Numbered from the stretch's first letter, positions 1 to 8,236 are shown. The stretch: DNA of 64,000 nucleotides from Niastella vici (GCF_002077945.1 NZ_LVYD01000064.1:1-64000); one strand, 5' to 3'. The notes: generated by a model not told the origin, from the sequence alone. Made by a program: numbers and translations.

Positions 1-78
1 AACAATCCCCCAACTTTTTCACTTGATCCTTATTTGTCTGCTTTTGCGAACAGGTTCGTAACGCCGCCAAATAATAAA

Positions 79-98
79 GCCCCGACTTTCGTCGGGGC
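79..98 (-). terminator. Intrinsic terminator after tRNA-Leu(GAG)
   Basis: An 8-bp perfect GC-rich hairpin (GCCCCGAC, loop of four, GTCGGGGC) is followed on the minus strand by a T-rich stretch. It lies just downstream of the minus-strand tRNA-Leu. Confidence 0.85.
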
Positions 99-103
99 CT
101 TTG

Positions 104-187
104 TGCCCAGGACAAGATTCGAACTTGCACGCCGTTTCCAGCACCACCACCTCAAAGTGGCTTGTCTACCAGTTTCAACACCTGGGC
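104..187 (-). tRNA. tRNA-Leu (anticodon GAG)
   Basis: The minus strand folds as a class II tRNA. The acceptor GCCCAGG pairs with CCTGGGC, a D-arm contains AACTGGTAGA, the anticodon stem CCACT/GGTGG closes the loop TTGAGGT (anticodon GAG), and a variable arm and a T-arm with TTCGAAT follow. CCA is not encoded; the discriminator is A. It decodes CTC/CTT leucine codons. Confidence 0.93.
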
Positions 188-276
188 ACTTGAATTGGGT
201 CGCAAATTTAATTGATTTACCAATATGTTGAGCAAGAAATTTAAAAACTCATCAAATGGTTGCCAAAGCTCACAAT

Positions 277-1425
277 CTATTTAAATACAATCCTGAAGGT
301 TGTTCCCTTACCCGGTTCAGAGTTCTTTACAAACAACTGCCCTTTGTGGTACTGCTCAATTATGCGTTTGGAGAGGCTTAACCCCAGTCCCCAGCCGCGC
401 TTTTTAGTGGTAAATCCGGGTTTGAACACCTTGCTGATATTCTGTTTGGCAATACCCTTGCCTGTGTCGGTGACATCAATATAGGTTTGCCCATCATGTT
501 GCCAAATGTTGAGGGTGATGGTGCCCCTACCTTCCATGGCATCGAGGGCATTTTTAAGCAGATTTTCTATAACCCAGTCGAACAGGGGCGGGGAGATCAT
601 GGTGTAGATCTCGCTGATGTTGCGGGTATTCAGCACAAACTGCACTTTACCGGTTGCCCGTTTACGGATGTATTCTACCATGCTCGATACCTGGGCAACA
701 ATATTATGCTTTTCCAGATGCGGCGTGCTGCCAATTTTTCCAAACCGGTCGCTTACCAGCTTTAACCGGTTCACATCTTTTTCCATCTCATGCACGATCT
801 TTTCGTCCGAATAACTTTCCTTCAACATTTCTACCCAACCCTGTAATGAAGTTAAGGGTGTGCCCAGCTGGTGCGCTGTTTCCTTTGCCATGCCTGCCCA
901 AACCTGGTTTTGCGATGAGCGAAAACTGGTTGTGAGGGCCAGAATGGTAATAATAATGAACATGCTTACAACAAACAGCTGTACCAGGGGGTAATACCGC
1001 ACCTGGTTTAACAACGAGGTATGACCGTAACTGTAATGGTTCTTTTCCGATGGGTTAAGCGGATCAACCCATTCAATAGTGGGGTTCTGCGACCTGAATT
1101 CATTTAATTTTTTTCGTACATATCCTGAATCGTTCGCCACGCTGGCCGAATCGAGATTGACGTGGTCGAGAATATTTCCCTTTTCGTCGGTAACTATAAT
1201 GGGTACCGTCTTATTTTCAGTCATGATAATGCCTACCAGCTTATCACTCAGGCCAGTGGTATCGTGCAGCAGTAACTTGGTGGCTTCTACCCATTCCTCT
1301 ACTTTTTGCCTTTCGTCGAGGGCAATTTTGCGGGCCAGGTATTGCGAATAAAAAATTGTTCCGCTTACAATTGCTATGGCAATCAGGGCTAATCCGGTTC
1401 TCCAGTTAAAAAGCGGTTGAATCAT
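277..1425 (-). CDS. Two-component sensor histidine kinase
   Basis: Membrane sensor kinase of 382 aa. An N-terminal TM helix (about residues 9-30), a periplasmic sensing segment of about 115 residues and a second TM helix (about 148-167) precede a HisKA-type H-box (AHQLGTPLTSL). The HATPase domain shows the N-box (ENLLKNALDAM), G1 (DTGKGI) and G2 (GWGLGLSLSKR). It should autophosphorylate on the H-box histidine and pass phosphate to a response regulator, but none is adjacent, so the partner is unknown. It is transcribed divergently from the glycosyltransferase, and the start at 1425 leaves a normal membrane anchor. Confidence 0.9.
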   Translation of the reverse strand: MIQPLFNWRTGLALIAIAIVSGTIFYSQYLARKIALDERQKVEEWVEATKLLLHDTTGLSDKLVGIIMTENKTVPIIVTDEKGNILDHVNLDSASVANDSGYVRKKLNEFRSQNPTIEWVDPLNPSEKNHYSYGHTSLLNQVRYYPLVQLFVVSMFIIITILALTTSFRSSQNQVWAGMAKETAHQLGTPLTSLQGWVEMLKESYSDEKIVHEMEKDVNRLKLVSDRFGKIGSTPHLEKHNIVAQVSSMVEYIRKRATGKVQFVLNTRNISEIYTMISPPLFDWVIENLLKNALDAMEGRGTITLNIWQHDGQTYIDVTDTGKGIAKQNISKVFKPGFTTKKRGWGLGLSLSKRIIEQYHKGQLFVKNSEPGKGTTFRIVFK

Positions 1426-1489
1426 TCAACTAATTTATAAAAACCGTTCCTTTGCATCCTTTATTTAGCTGAATTATTTTTACATCAGC

Positions 1490-2518
1490 ATGGCAACACC
1501 ACGCGTATCTATAGTGATCCTGAACTGGAACGGACGTAATTACCTGCAACAGTTTTTACCGTCTGTGATGACTACTACCTATAATAATAAGGAAGTGGTG
1601 GTGGTAGATAATGCCTCTACTGACGATTCAGTTACCTGGCTGCAGCAAAACTGGCCAGCGGTACGTATTATTCAGAATAAGGCCAATTATGGATTTGCGC
1701 AGGGGTATAATGAGGGGTTGAAGCAAATTCAGGCTGATTATTACGTATTGCTGAATTCTGATGTGGAGGTAACGCCCAACTGGCTCGAGGCCATGGTGGC
1801 GCTGCTGGAAAGTGATAAAACCATTGGGGCCTGTCAGCCAAAGATCTTGCAGTACGGTCAAAAAGAATTGTTTGAATATGCCGGGGCGGCCGGTGGCTGG
1901 CTCGATTACCTGGGCTATCCCTTTGCCCGGGGCCGCATTTTTGATGTTTGTGAAAAGGATGAGGGGCAGTATGATTCGGCTGAACCTATTTTCTGGGCCA
2001 GCGGTGCGGCCATGTTTGTAAAGGCCAATCTGTACCATGCCCTGGGCGGACTGGATGAATACTTTTTTGCGCACCAGGAAGAGATCGATTTTTGCTGGCG
2101 GTTGCAACTGGCGGGTTACCAGGTGTTTGCCTGTCCGCAATCAGTTGTATATCATCTGGGAGGGGGCACACTGCCCAAGGGAAATGCGAAGAAGGTTTTC
2201 CTGAATTTCAGGAATAACCTGGTGATGATGGCCAAGAATTTACCCCGGTGGGAAGCAATATGGAAGATTAGTTACCGTTTCTTGCTCGATTATATTTCAG
2301 CCTTTAAGTCATTGCTGGCCGGACAGAAGACCTATTACCGGTCGGTGATGAAAGCACACGGCTCTTTTTTGAAATGGTTTTTCATGACGCGGAAGAAAGG
2401 ACTTTTTCCGCCGAAGAAGAAAAATGAGCTGCATGGGTATTTGCATAAAAGCGTGGTGTGTAGCTATTTTATACAAGGCAAAAAGACTTTTACAGAAATT
2501 GTTGATAATAAAAGGTGA
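1490..2518 (+). CDS. Glycosyltransferase family 2
   Basis: GT-A fold transferase of 342 aa. The N-terminus has the family pattern VSIVILNWNGRNYL, the nucleotide-sugar binding VVDNASTDDS follows, and LLNSDVEV (about residue 95) supplies the DxD-like metal site. A later HQEEIDFCWRL is the ED-type motif of rhamnosyl/galactosyl transferase relatives. It probably transfers a sugar in cell-surface polysaccharide or O-antigen assembly at the inner face of the membrane. No other polysaccharide genes are next to it, so the acceptor cannot be named. Confidence 0.88.
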   Translation: MATPRVSIVILNWNGRNYLQQFLPSVMTTTYNNKEVVVVDNASTDDSVTWLQQNWPAVRIIQNKANYGFAQGYNEGLKQIQADYYVLLNSDVEVTPNWLEAMVALLESDKTIGACQPKILQYGQKELFEYAGAAGGWLDYLGYPFARGRIFDVCEKDEGQYDSAEPIFWASGAAMFVKANLYHALGGLDEYFFAHQEEIDFCWRLQLAGYQVFACPQSVVYHLGGGTLPKGNAKKVFLNFRNNLVMMAKNLPRWEAIWKISYRFLLDYISAFKSLLAGQKTYYRSVMKAHGSFLKWFFMTRKKGLFPPKKKNELHGYLHKSVVCSYFIQGKKTFTEIVDNKR

Positions 2519-2536
2519 ATTTTTAGTTTGAACTAT

Positions 2537-2544
2537 TATTTTTG
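2537..2544 (+). promoter_or_regulatory. Bacteroidota -7 promoter element (TATTTTTG)
   Basis: A perfect TAnnTTTG element lies 19 nt before the ATG of the following small membrane protein gene. The -33 box is not clear. Confidence 0.55.
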
Positions 2545-2563
2545 CACTGCAATCAAATGAGTT

Positions 2564-2767
2564 ATGGCACAACTTGAAAAAGATCCCCGCGATAAAGACT
2601 TTAAACGTAGTTGGGTAAATTCATCCGTATTCCTGTTTTACCTGCAAGTATTTTGTATTATGGCATTCGTACTGGGTGGCTGCTACAGCCTGTATACTCA
2701 GCGTTATAAAGGAAAGCCTAAAGTGGAAGTTCCTTCTAATACTTTGTATACGCCGCAGTATAAATAA
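2564..2767 (+). CDS. Small single-pass membrane protein, unknown function
   Basis: 67 aa with a charged N-terminus (about 20 residues), one hydrophobic helix (VFLFYLQVFCIMAFVLGGCY, about 24-43) and a short basic tail. It has its own -7 promoter element. The arrangement suggests a small inner-membrane protein with its N-terminus in the cytoplasm. I do not recognise the family. Confidence 0.7.
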   Translation: MAQLEKDPRDKDFKRSWVNSSVFLFYLQVFCIMAFVLGGCYSLYTQRYKGKPKVEVPSNTLYTPQYK

Positions 2768-2788
2768 AGGATTTTCTGCAAGAAAAAT

Positions 2789-2818
2789 TTTGTGAGTTAG
2801 AAACAATTCCTATCTTTG
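2789..2818 (+). promoter_or_regulatory. Bacteroidota sigma-A promoter for the tRNA-Gly/tRNA-Leu unit
   Basis: TTTG at 2789-2792, an 18-nt spacer, and TATCTTTG at 2811-2818 form a textbook Bacteroidota housekeeping promoter. It lies about 115 nt upstream of tRNA-Gly. Confidence 0.75.
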
Positions 2819-2934
2819 CACTCCCAATAACGAAAACAGCTAATCACAAGAGGGTCAGCTGGTTAGAAAGAAGGAAAACAAGTTCTTTTCAAAATAATTT
2901 AATCGCTTAGGTCTTAAAACTTTGGCGATTACAT

Positions 2935-3007
2935 GCGGAAGTAGCTCAGTTGGTAGAGCGCAACCTTGCCAAGGTTGAGGTCGCGGGTTCGAGCCTCGTC
3001 TTCCGCT
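2935..3007 (+). tRNA. tRNA-Gly (anticodon GCC)
   Basis: 73 nt. The acceptor GCGGAAG/CTTCCGC, D-arm, anticodon stem CAACC/GGTTG with loop TTGCCAA, and T-arm GCGGGTTCGAGCCTCGT are all present. The discriminator is T, with no encoded CCA. It is the first gene of a likely two-tRNA transcript. Confidence 0.96.
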
Positions 3008-3165
3008 CATAAATTCCATCCGAAAGGTGGAATTTTTTGTTTCAATCAGGTCCTAAGGTATTGTGCCGGGATCAGGTATTTGGTGTAGATTTAAAATACA
3101 AAGTTTATCCTGTTCCGGTAGTTGTTAGGAACGAGATGGGTAAACGAAGAGATCAAAGATGGTCT

Positions 3166-3251
3166 ACCCGGGTGGTGGAACTGGTAGACACGCAGGACTT
3201 AAAATCCTGTTGGCAGCAATGCTAGTGTGGGTTCAACTCCCATCCCGGGTA
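3166..3251 (+). tRNA. tRNA-Leu (anticodon TAA); probable attachment site
   Basis: 86-nt class II tRNA. The acceptor ACCCGGG/CCCGGGT, anticodon stem CAGGA/TCCTG with loop CTTAAAA, a long variable arm and T-arm TGGGTTCAACTCCCA are present. A serine recombinase gene converges on it and reads antisense through its 3' half, stopping inside the anticodon loop. This is the pattern expected if the mobile element to the right used this tRNA as its integration site. Confidence 0.95.
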
Positions 3252-4860
3252 CATAAAGGGAATTTTCCATTTTAAACTGGAAGTTCCCTTTTTCTTTTCC
3301 ACTATATCTCTCTGTTAGAGAACTTGTTAGACCGATGAAAGAATTTGTTTTTGCGGTTAGACATTCATGCGTTTTTGCATTGTAGTACACGCCTTCAGGA
3401 AAAAGTGTCTTTTGTATTCTTCTTTTCATATCGAGATTGCTGGAAACCCATATTTCACTGATGTTTTCGAGCTTCTTCAACGAATGAAATAATAATTTTT
3501 CCAGGTTAGACACCCTCGGGATCGCTTCGTTCAATTCCTTGCTTACTTGGCGAATATGTTCGTTCAAATGGGCCATTGTCAGTTCGTATGTTTCCTTGTC
3601 GATCTCCTGCAAACCATGACGAATTTTCAGGTCTCTGATCTTTTTGTCCAATCGTTCCAGTTGCAATTTCAGGTCACTGTCATTTTGTGACTGGCTGTCA
3701 TGAAAGCGGTTAAACAGCTTCGTGAGCTGCGTTTGTATGACGGGGATAACATCACGGGCAATGCTGTATTTCTTCAGCAAATCCACAAACAGGTCGTTAG
3801 CTCCCTTGCGTAATGCCTTCGGGGTTGTAAGCGCATTTACACTTACACCTCTGCAATTCCGACAACGATAGTAATGTAAATTCTTCTTCCGGTTAATGTA
3901 ACCAATCATGTAATGTTTACATTCATCGCATTTAATCAACCGGGTCAAAGGGCGTTGCGCTTCTTCTTTATTATGCTGGTAGCCGGACGGATTATTTTCA
4001 AGCAGGTTTTGAACCTTTATAAAATCGTCATGACTTAGCAGGGCCGGCCAATTGCCCTGAACAGGCATGTCGACCAATTTGTTGATAATGATGCCGCAAT
4101 AGAAAGGGTTACGCCATATTTTACTGATCTTCTGGGCGGTTAGATGCAATCCCCGGACGGCAAGTTTGGCCATGATCTGTGCATCGCTATAAACGCCCGA
4201 TAATTTCCATTGCCATGCCTCGCGCAACAATTCACCGTCTTTGTTGATCTCGATGCGCTGGGTTTTGCTCAAGAACTTTTCATTGGTCACTTTAGGGCCA
4301 TAATGGTCATAGCCCAGCGGGGTAATGCCGAGCCAGTTGCCGTTATTCAGAAATTTTTGCATAGCTGGCACAACCAGTTCGATCTTTTCCAGGTTCTCCT
4401 TATAGGCATGAAACAGGCTTTCATAGATTGCCGCTTTACCGCGCTCGGTTGTTGTCGTCAGGCCGCTGCATACTTCAATCAGGTGTACGCCTAAATCTTC
4501 CACAAGCATATTGACAAGTCCAATGGCGTTTCCCCCTGAGCGGGAGAAACGCGACATTTTATAAACAAGGATCGCATAAGGCTTTTTCCGGCTGGCCCTT
4601 ACCTTGTCGATAAGGCGTTTAAATTCCTTACGCGTAAAATCCGTCTTGGCTGATTCATATGAACCCCCAAAAACATCGGTGATGGTTAAATTATTCTGTT
4701 TCGCATATAATTGATTTGCATCAATTTGGTTATTGAGGCTGTTATTGCTTTCCTGCTGCTTGGAACTGACACGCGTATATGACCACACAAGCAGACTGGA
4801 CTGGTTTTCATTTTCCTTCTTTGAAATGAACTTCTGAAAGTAATTAAGGTTGTTTTTCAT
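3199..4860 (-). CDS. Large serine recombinase (integrase)
   Basis: 553 aa from the M at 4860, which has an AGAAGAAG ribosome site; a longer reading to 4914 is possible. The N-terminal resolvase domain carries the catalytic serine in YTRVSSKQQ and YKMSRFSRSGGNA. A recombinase domain and a zinc ribbon (CDECKHYMIG, then YRCRNCRG) follow, with a coiled coil near residues 390-450. It should catalyse insertion and excision of the element through a phosphoserine intermediate. The last 18 or so residues (after LYVPG) are antisense tRNA-Leu sequence, and the stop is in the anticodon loop. A 62-aa ORF overlaps its start by 17 nt and is probably co-transcribed. Confidence 0.9.
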   Translation of the reverse strand: MKNNLNYFQKFISKKENENQSSLLVWSYTRVSSKQQESNNSLNNQIDANQLYAKQNNLTITDVFGGSYESAKTDFTRKEFKRLIDKVRASRKKPYAILVYKMSRFSRSGGNAIGLVNMLVEDLGVHLIEVCSGLTTTTERGKAAIYESLFHAYKENLEKIELVVPAMQKFLNNGNWLGITPLGYDHYGPKVTNEKFLSKTQRIEINKDGELLREAWQWKLSGVYSDAQIMAKLAVRGLHLTAQKISKIWRNPFYCGIIINKLVDMPVQGNWPALLSHDDFIKVQNLLENNPSGYQHNKEEAQRPLTRLIKCDECKHYMIGYINRKKNLHYYRCRNCRGVSVNALTTPKALRKGANDLFVDLLKKYSIARDVIPVIQTQLTKLFNRFHDSQSQNDSDLKLQLERLDKKIRDLKIRHGLQEIDKETYELTMAHLNEHIRQVSKELNEAIPRVSNLEKLLFHSLKKLENISEIWVSSNLDMKRRIQKTLFPEGVYYNAKTHECLTAKTNSFIGLTSSLTERYSGKEKGNFQFKMENSLYVPGMGVEPTLALLPTGF

Positions 4861-5032
4861 CTTCTTCTGAATAAGAGTTATATAAAAAGAGCGACAGCTC
4901 ATATACGAAATCAATCAATTCCTCTTTTTGCTCTGGCGATAAAGCGCTTACCCATTCTTCGGAACTGATTTCTTCAAGTGTTAGTTTGGGCGATTGTGTG
5001 TTTTTTACCTTATCCTTTTTTGAATTACTCAT
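4844..5032 (-). CDS. Small acidic protein upstream of the integrase
   Basis: 62 aa, rich in Glu and Ser, no membrane segment. Its end overlaps the start of the serine recombinase by 17 nt, so the two are probably translationally coupled. It could be an accessory or directionality factor, but no fold is recognisable and this is only positional inference. Confidence 0.6.
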   Translation of the reverse strand: MSNSKKDKVKNTQSPKLTLEEISSEEWVSALSPEQKEELIDFVYELSLFLYNSYSEEDEKQP

Positions 5033-5060
5033 GGCAAATAAAAGATTTTAAAATTAAGAC

Positions 5061-5348
5061 TTATTTTATTGTGTCCAGTATTCTCTGCCGTGCTGCTGCT
5101 TGGCGGCGCATCAAGGCGGTGAACAGGATGCCATCATTCCACCAATATCTGTAATAGTCTTCACGCAATTTGTTAATGATGGTGAGAATATGCGGCGGCG
5201 CATCGCTGTAGGTGCAATCATGCTGCTCTAAAATTTCTTTTTCAGTAGCTTGAACCGCATCCCACATGGAGGCCCTGTGCCGTTCAAAGCTGTGTACCTG
5301 TCTTTCCTGCTTCAGGATCAGGTCCTGTAATCGTGTATCGTAGTTCAT
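5061..5348 (-). CDS. Tandem coiled-coil paralog 1
   Basis: 95 aa from the M at 5348; an upstream ATG at 5390 is also in frame, but the shorter start aligns with the paralog at 5374. The pattern LxDLxxKQE, then a helix, DAPPHI, REDYYRYWWNDG and a basic helix matches the neighbouring paralogs. Unlike three of them, it ends in ILDTIK rather than a GR tail. Almost entirely helical; unknown function. Confidence 0.65.
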   Translation of the reverse strand: MNYDTRLQDLILKQERQVHSFERHRASMWDAVQATEKEILEQHDCTYSDAPPHILTIINKLREDYYRYWWNDGILFTALMRRQAAARQRILDTIK

Positions 5349-5373
5349 AATTTGATTTTGAAGTGTGTAATAA

Positions 5374-5706
5374 TTATCGGCCCCGGTCATTTTGTTTTTT
5401 CCGGGTTTGCAATTGTTCGGCTATGTTCTGACGCTCAGCCAGTTTTTCCCGTTCCTTGTTGTGTCGTGCCTCCATCAGCGCGGCCAGCCGGCCATCGCTG
5501 CCCCATTCAGCAAAATAATCTTCGCGGGCTTGTGCGATTTTCTGCTGAACACTGGTCGGAGCGCTTTCATAGGCACCGTCATAGGGTGATAAGAGTTCCT
5601 GCTCCATTTTTCGGAACAATTGCCATTCATCATAAACACCGATGGCAAAGTCCTGCCGTTCGGCCTCTTGCTTTTTTAAGAGGTCGGTCATTGTTTTGAT
5701 CGACAT
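5374..5706 (-). CDS. Tandem coiled-coil paralog 2 with RGR tail
   Basis: 110 aa, helical and charged. It shares MTDLLKKQE, a middle SAPTSVQQKI, AREDYFAEWGSDGR and LMEARHNKERE with its tandem relatives. It ends TRKKQNDRGR. The same RGR end is found on the adjacent paralog at 6026 and on the relaxase at 7036. Lying just downstream of the relaxase in the same orientation suggests a role in transfer. Function not known. Confidence 0.72.
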   Translation of the reverse strand: MSIKTMTDLLKKQEAERQDFAIGVYDEWQLFRKMEQELLSPYDGAYESAPTSVQQKIAQAREDYFAEWGSDGRLAALMEARHNKEREKLAERQNIAEQLQTRKKQNDRGR

Positions 5707-5734
5707 GAGAATGATTTTAGGATATCATAAGTGA

Positions 5735-6025
5735 ATGCTTCATGCTCGCACCAGCACAAACGACAATGTGTTTGCCCGGCAACTCTATAGGGATGAGCCG
5801 GAATGCCTGCCGTACATTCCGGCGGCGCGTTACTTAATCGAAAAATATGTATCAGCTTATTGGAAGCACGACAGTACCGACCTGGACTATGTACATATGG
5901 AATTGACGTTATGCAGCCGTATCATGATGGATGCCTTTCCTCGTCATCTGCAACTAAAATGGCTGGCCCGGATTTTAGAAGTTAGCCCTCTGTGCCTTTA
6001 CAACGATCCGAACCTGCCATTTTAA
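5735..6025 (+). CDS. Hypothetical protein on the opposite strand
   Basis: 96 aa, occupying almost the whole gap between two minus-strand paralogs and stopping one base before the next stop codon. It has a mixed helical composition (RYLIEKYVSAYWKHD, LKWLARILEVSPLCLY). No family recognised. It is kept because nothing else explains this gap, but it could be non-coding. Confidence 0.42.
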   Translation: MLHARTSTNDNVFARQLYRDEPECLPYIPAARYLIEKYVSAYWKHDSTDLDYVHMELTLCSRIMMDAFPRHLQLKWLARILEVSPLCLYNDPNLPF

Positions 6026-6355
6026 TTACCGGCCCCGGTCTTTGCTCTTGTCTTTAGCCGAGGTAAGCGAGTCGGCAATACGCTGGCGTTTTTTTTCCTG
6101 CTCCATCAAGAATTCCTTTTCCTGACTTTGTACGTGCACCAGAAGATCATACTCATCCTTCTCCATCTGCTCCCATGTTTCGCGTTGTTTCGTTAGCAGG
6201 GCATCGACAACTTTGCGTGTCTTTTTATTCAGGACAGTATAATTGACCAGTATTTCATTCTGGCTTTTCTGCAACGCCAGCAACCGCCTTGCGCGTTCCT
6301 GTCGATAGTCGTTGGTTTCCTGGTTGTGCTGCTCTAACAGTTTTTCAAGCGTCAT
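6026..6355 (-). CDS. Tandem coiled-coil paralog 3 with RGR tail
   Basis: 109 aa, strongly predicted as coiled coil (long runs of E, K, Q). It keeps MTLEKLLEQH, a central LLTKQRETWEQMEKDEYDLL and a late QEKEFLMEQEKKRQR. The C-terminus SAKDKSKDRGR is nearly the relaxase tail QKSKERGR. It lacks the clear WG-DG motif of the others, so it is a divergent member. Confidence 0.7.
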   Translation of the reverse strand: MTLEKLLEQHNQETNDYRQERARRLLALQKSQNEILVNYTVLNKKTRKVVDALLTKQRETWEQMEKDEYDLLVHVQSQEKEFLMEQEKKRQRIADSLTSAKDKSKDRGR

Positions 6356-6366
6356 AACAAAATATT

Positions 6367-6636
6367 TTATTCAGGATTGGAAAAGAAGGCGTCTAACTCT
6401 TTCTGGTGGATAGCACGCATGGCCTGGATCTTTTGCCCGTCGATGCCCCACAGGGTTTCCCAGGCGGCGCGGTCACGGGCAATCTTATCCCGGATATTTT
6501 GCGGGGCGGTCGCTTCCGTATGCTGACCGAGCAATAACGCTTTATCTGCATTCAGTTGATCGAGGCTTTCCTTATAACCTGCTAGAAAAAGCTTGTAATC
6601 CTTTGCCAGATTTTTACTTAGGTGTTCCCATTTCAT
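6367..6636 (-). CDS. Tandem coiled-coil paralog 4
   Basis: 89 aa from the M at 6636 (MKWEHLSKNL); the longer reading to 6717 starts inside the upstream gene and looks unnatural. TAPQNIRDKIARDRAAWE, LWGIDGQK and AMRAIHQKELDAFF align with paralogs 2 and 5. There is no GR tail; it ends FFSNPE. Probably co-transcribed with its neighbours (28-nt gap to paralog 5). Confidence 0.65.
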   Translation of the reverse strand: MKWEHLSKNLAKDYKLFLAGYKESLDQLNADKALLLGQHTEATAPQNIRDKIARDRAAWETLWGIDGQKIQAMRAIHQKELDAFFSNPE

Positions 6637-6664
6637 AAAAAAATATTTGCTGTGATGAAATTGA

Positions 6665-7012
6665 TTAACGTCCGGCGGATTTGTCTTTCGATTTGTCCTT
6701 TTCGGCAGACTGATCATTATTTATCTCCTGTGCCAGTGCTTCACGCTCAAAGAACTTGGTTAACTCTTTCTGATGGTTGATCCGCATTTCCTTGAAACGC
6801 GTCCCATACATGCCATACTCTTTATCCCAATTTTGTTCATTCAGGTGCAGCATCTCTTTTAATACCGTTGGTAATTCGGCCTCGCTGCATTTTGCCGTTG
6901 ACAGGACAGCCTGTTTACTGGCCTCTAATTGCTCTTTGCTTTTTTTAACGGCTTCAAGGTGATCGCCGTATTCTTTGGTTTGTTTGTCAACTATTTCTTT
7001 CCAAGTATTCAT
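6665..7012 (-). CDS. Tandem coiled-coil paralog 5 with GR tail
   Basis: 115 aa. It shares ELPTVLKEMLHLNEQNWDKE, GMYGTRFKEMR and NHQKELTKFF with paralog 4, then carries an extra charged extension ending KDKSKDKSAGR. It is the first gene after the relaxase (23-nt gap). One Cys (AKCSEAE) is at mid-length. Function unknown. Confidence 0.7.
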   Translation of the reverse strand: MNTWKEIVDKQTKEYGDHLEAVKKSKEQLEASKQAVLSTAKCSEAELPTVLKEMLHLNEQNWDKEYGMYGTRFKEMRINHQKELTKFFEREALAQEINNDQSAEKDKSKDKSAGR

Positions 7013-7035
7013 AAAAATGTTTTTAAGTTTTACGT

Positions 7036-7875
7036 TTAGCGTCCACGCTCTTTTGATTTTTGCATGTCGCGATTAAGGTGTTGTTTCAAGTCATTTGCGA
7101 TTTGATCGCGTGTTTTTCTTTTTCTGCGGCTTCTTTGTCGTTCACGGATTGCATCAATGACCTGCACTTTATCCGGAAGGGTTAAGCCTTTCAAACGGTC
7201 GCGCACCTGCCGGGCTCTTGCACCGTAAATGTTTTTGACCAGTTCTTCTGAATGACCTTTACTGTCAACGATAATAAGGTCACGCCGCCCGGATTGTTTT
7301 GCAATCGTATATCCTGCTTTTGCTGCCGCGGCTACAAACCCTTTGCCGGTCGGCTGGTGCTGCCACCAGTCAGCAAGCAACAGACGCAAGGCAGGACGTT
7401 CGGCATTCGCCTCCGGGGTAAGCTGATGGCCGAATTCTATCTCCATCGCCCTACGGCAATGTTTCAATTCGCGGTTCGAATGCTTATTGCAAATGATCTT
7501 GCCTGTATCATGGCTATAGCGTTCCCATGCGACATGCATGTGCAAGCGGCCCTTTTTTTCGTGCATCACCATCACTCGCTTTTGACCAACAAAACCGCGT
7601 TGCTGTTCAATGATTTCTGCGGCACGAAACCATTGTTCTCTCGTCATCATCCGGGCTTCACCGGGCTTCGGATTTATAACGACGTGATAAAGTCCCTTCG
7701 TTGTGCGGCCTGACAGTTCAACGCTCAGGCTCATTTCAATCAGGGATTTTTTTAAGCTGTCCGGCTGACAAGTACCCCGGATGTCAAAGACCTGGACGAA
7801 TTGGTTATCACCTTTTGTCAAAAGGTAGGTCGCAAGCTGCGCGCCGTTCCCGCGTATGCTACCCCTGAGCACCAT
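7036..7875 (-). CDS. mobA: Relaxase/mobilization nuclease (MobA-like)
   Basis: 279 aa. The start MVLRGSIRGNGAQLATYLL and the three-histidine metal site HEKKGRLHMHVAWER (about residues 105-119) are typical of the MOBP-like relaxase/mobilization nuclease family, which nicks oriT and stays covalently bound to the 5' end. The nucleophile Tyr is not assigned with certainty; LSGRTTKGLYHVV contains a candidate. The C-terminus is strongly basic and ends MQKSKERGR, like the downstream paralogs. The start overlaps the mobC stop by 17 nt. Confidence 0.85.
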   Translation of the reverse strand: MVLRGSIRGNGAQLATYLLTKGDNQFVQVFDIRGTCQPDSLKKSLIEMSLSVELSGRTTKGLYHVVINPKPGEARMMTREQWFRAAEIIEQQRGFVGQKRVMVMHEKKGRLHMHVAWERYSHDTGKIICNKHSNRELKHCRRAMEIEFGHQLTPEANAERPALRLLLADWWQHQPTGKGFVAAAAKAGYTIAKQSGRRDLIIVDSKGHSEELVKNIYGARARQVRDRLKGLTLPDKVQVIDAIRERQRSRRKRKTRDQIANDLKQHLNRDMQKSKERGR

Positions 7876-8236
7876 CCGTCAACAAAGTGATCAGGTGATT
7901 TGAAAGCGCTTTTACACTAGACAATGCACTTTCAATAATTCGATCCGGTACATGATGACCATTGCCAACAATGCGTTCTCTGTGCAGTTCATGCGCTATT
8001 TGGTTTACGTTGGAACCAACTTTGCCTAACTGAGCTAGCGTGCGGATAAACAATTCACGATCCGGTTTGGCTTTTGGCATGACCGGTTTTGAACGAGTAA
8101 TGGTGACACGTACAAAATCACTTAGGCTCAACCCATGTTCTTTGGCCATTTCTGCCATTTGCTTTTTTTCATCCGCTGTGAGACGAATATGCAGCCTTTT
8201 TGTGTGGTGCCATGGTTGGCTATGCTTTCCTTTCAT
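7859..8236 (-). CDS. mobC: MobC-like relaxosome accessory protein
   Basis: 125 aa. A ribbon-helix-helix N-terminal half (RLHIRLTADEKKQMAEMA, LSLSDFVRV) and the MobC signature LGKVGSNVNQIAHELHR (about residues 68-84) are seen. It should bind and open the oriT region for the relaxase encoded next (17-nt overlap). The oriT-like hairpin cluster lies just upstream of its start. Confidence 0.87.
   Translation of the reverse strand: MKGKHSQPWHHTKRLHIRLTADEKKQMAEMAKEHGLSLSDFVRVTITRSKPVMPKAKPDRELFIRTLAQLGKVGSNVNQIAHELHRERIVGNGHHVPDRIIESALSSVKALSNHLITLLTDGAQG

Noticed and set aside
1628-2140. 170-codon minus-strand ORF over the glycosyltransferase
   Set aside because: It lies entirely antisense inside a well-supported gene and its protein has no domain.
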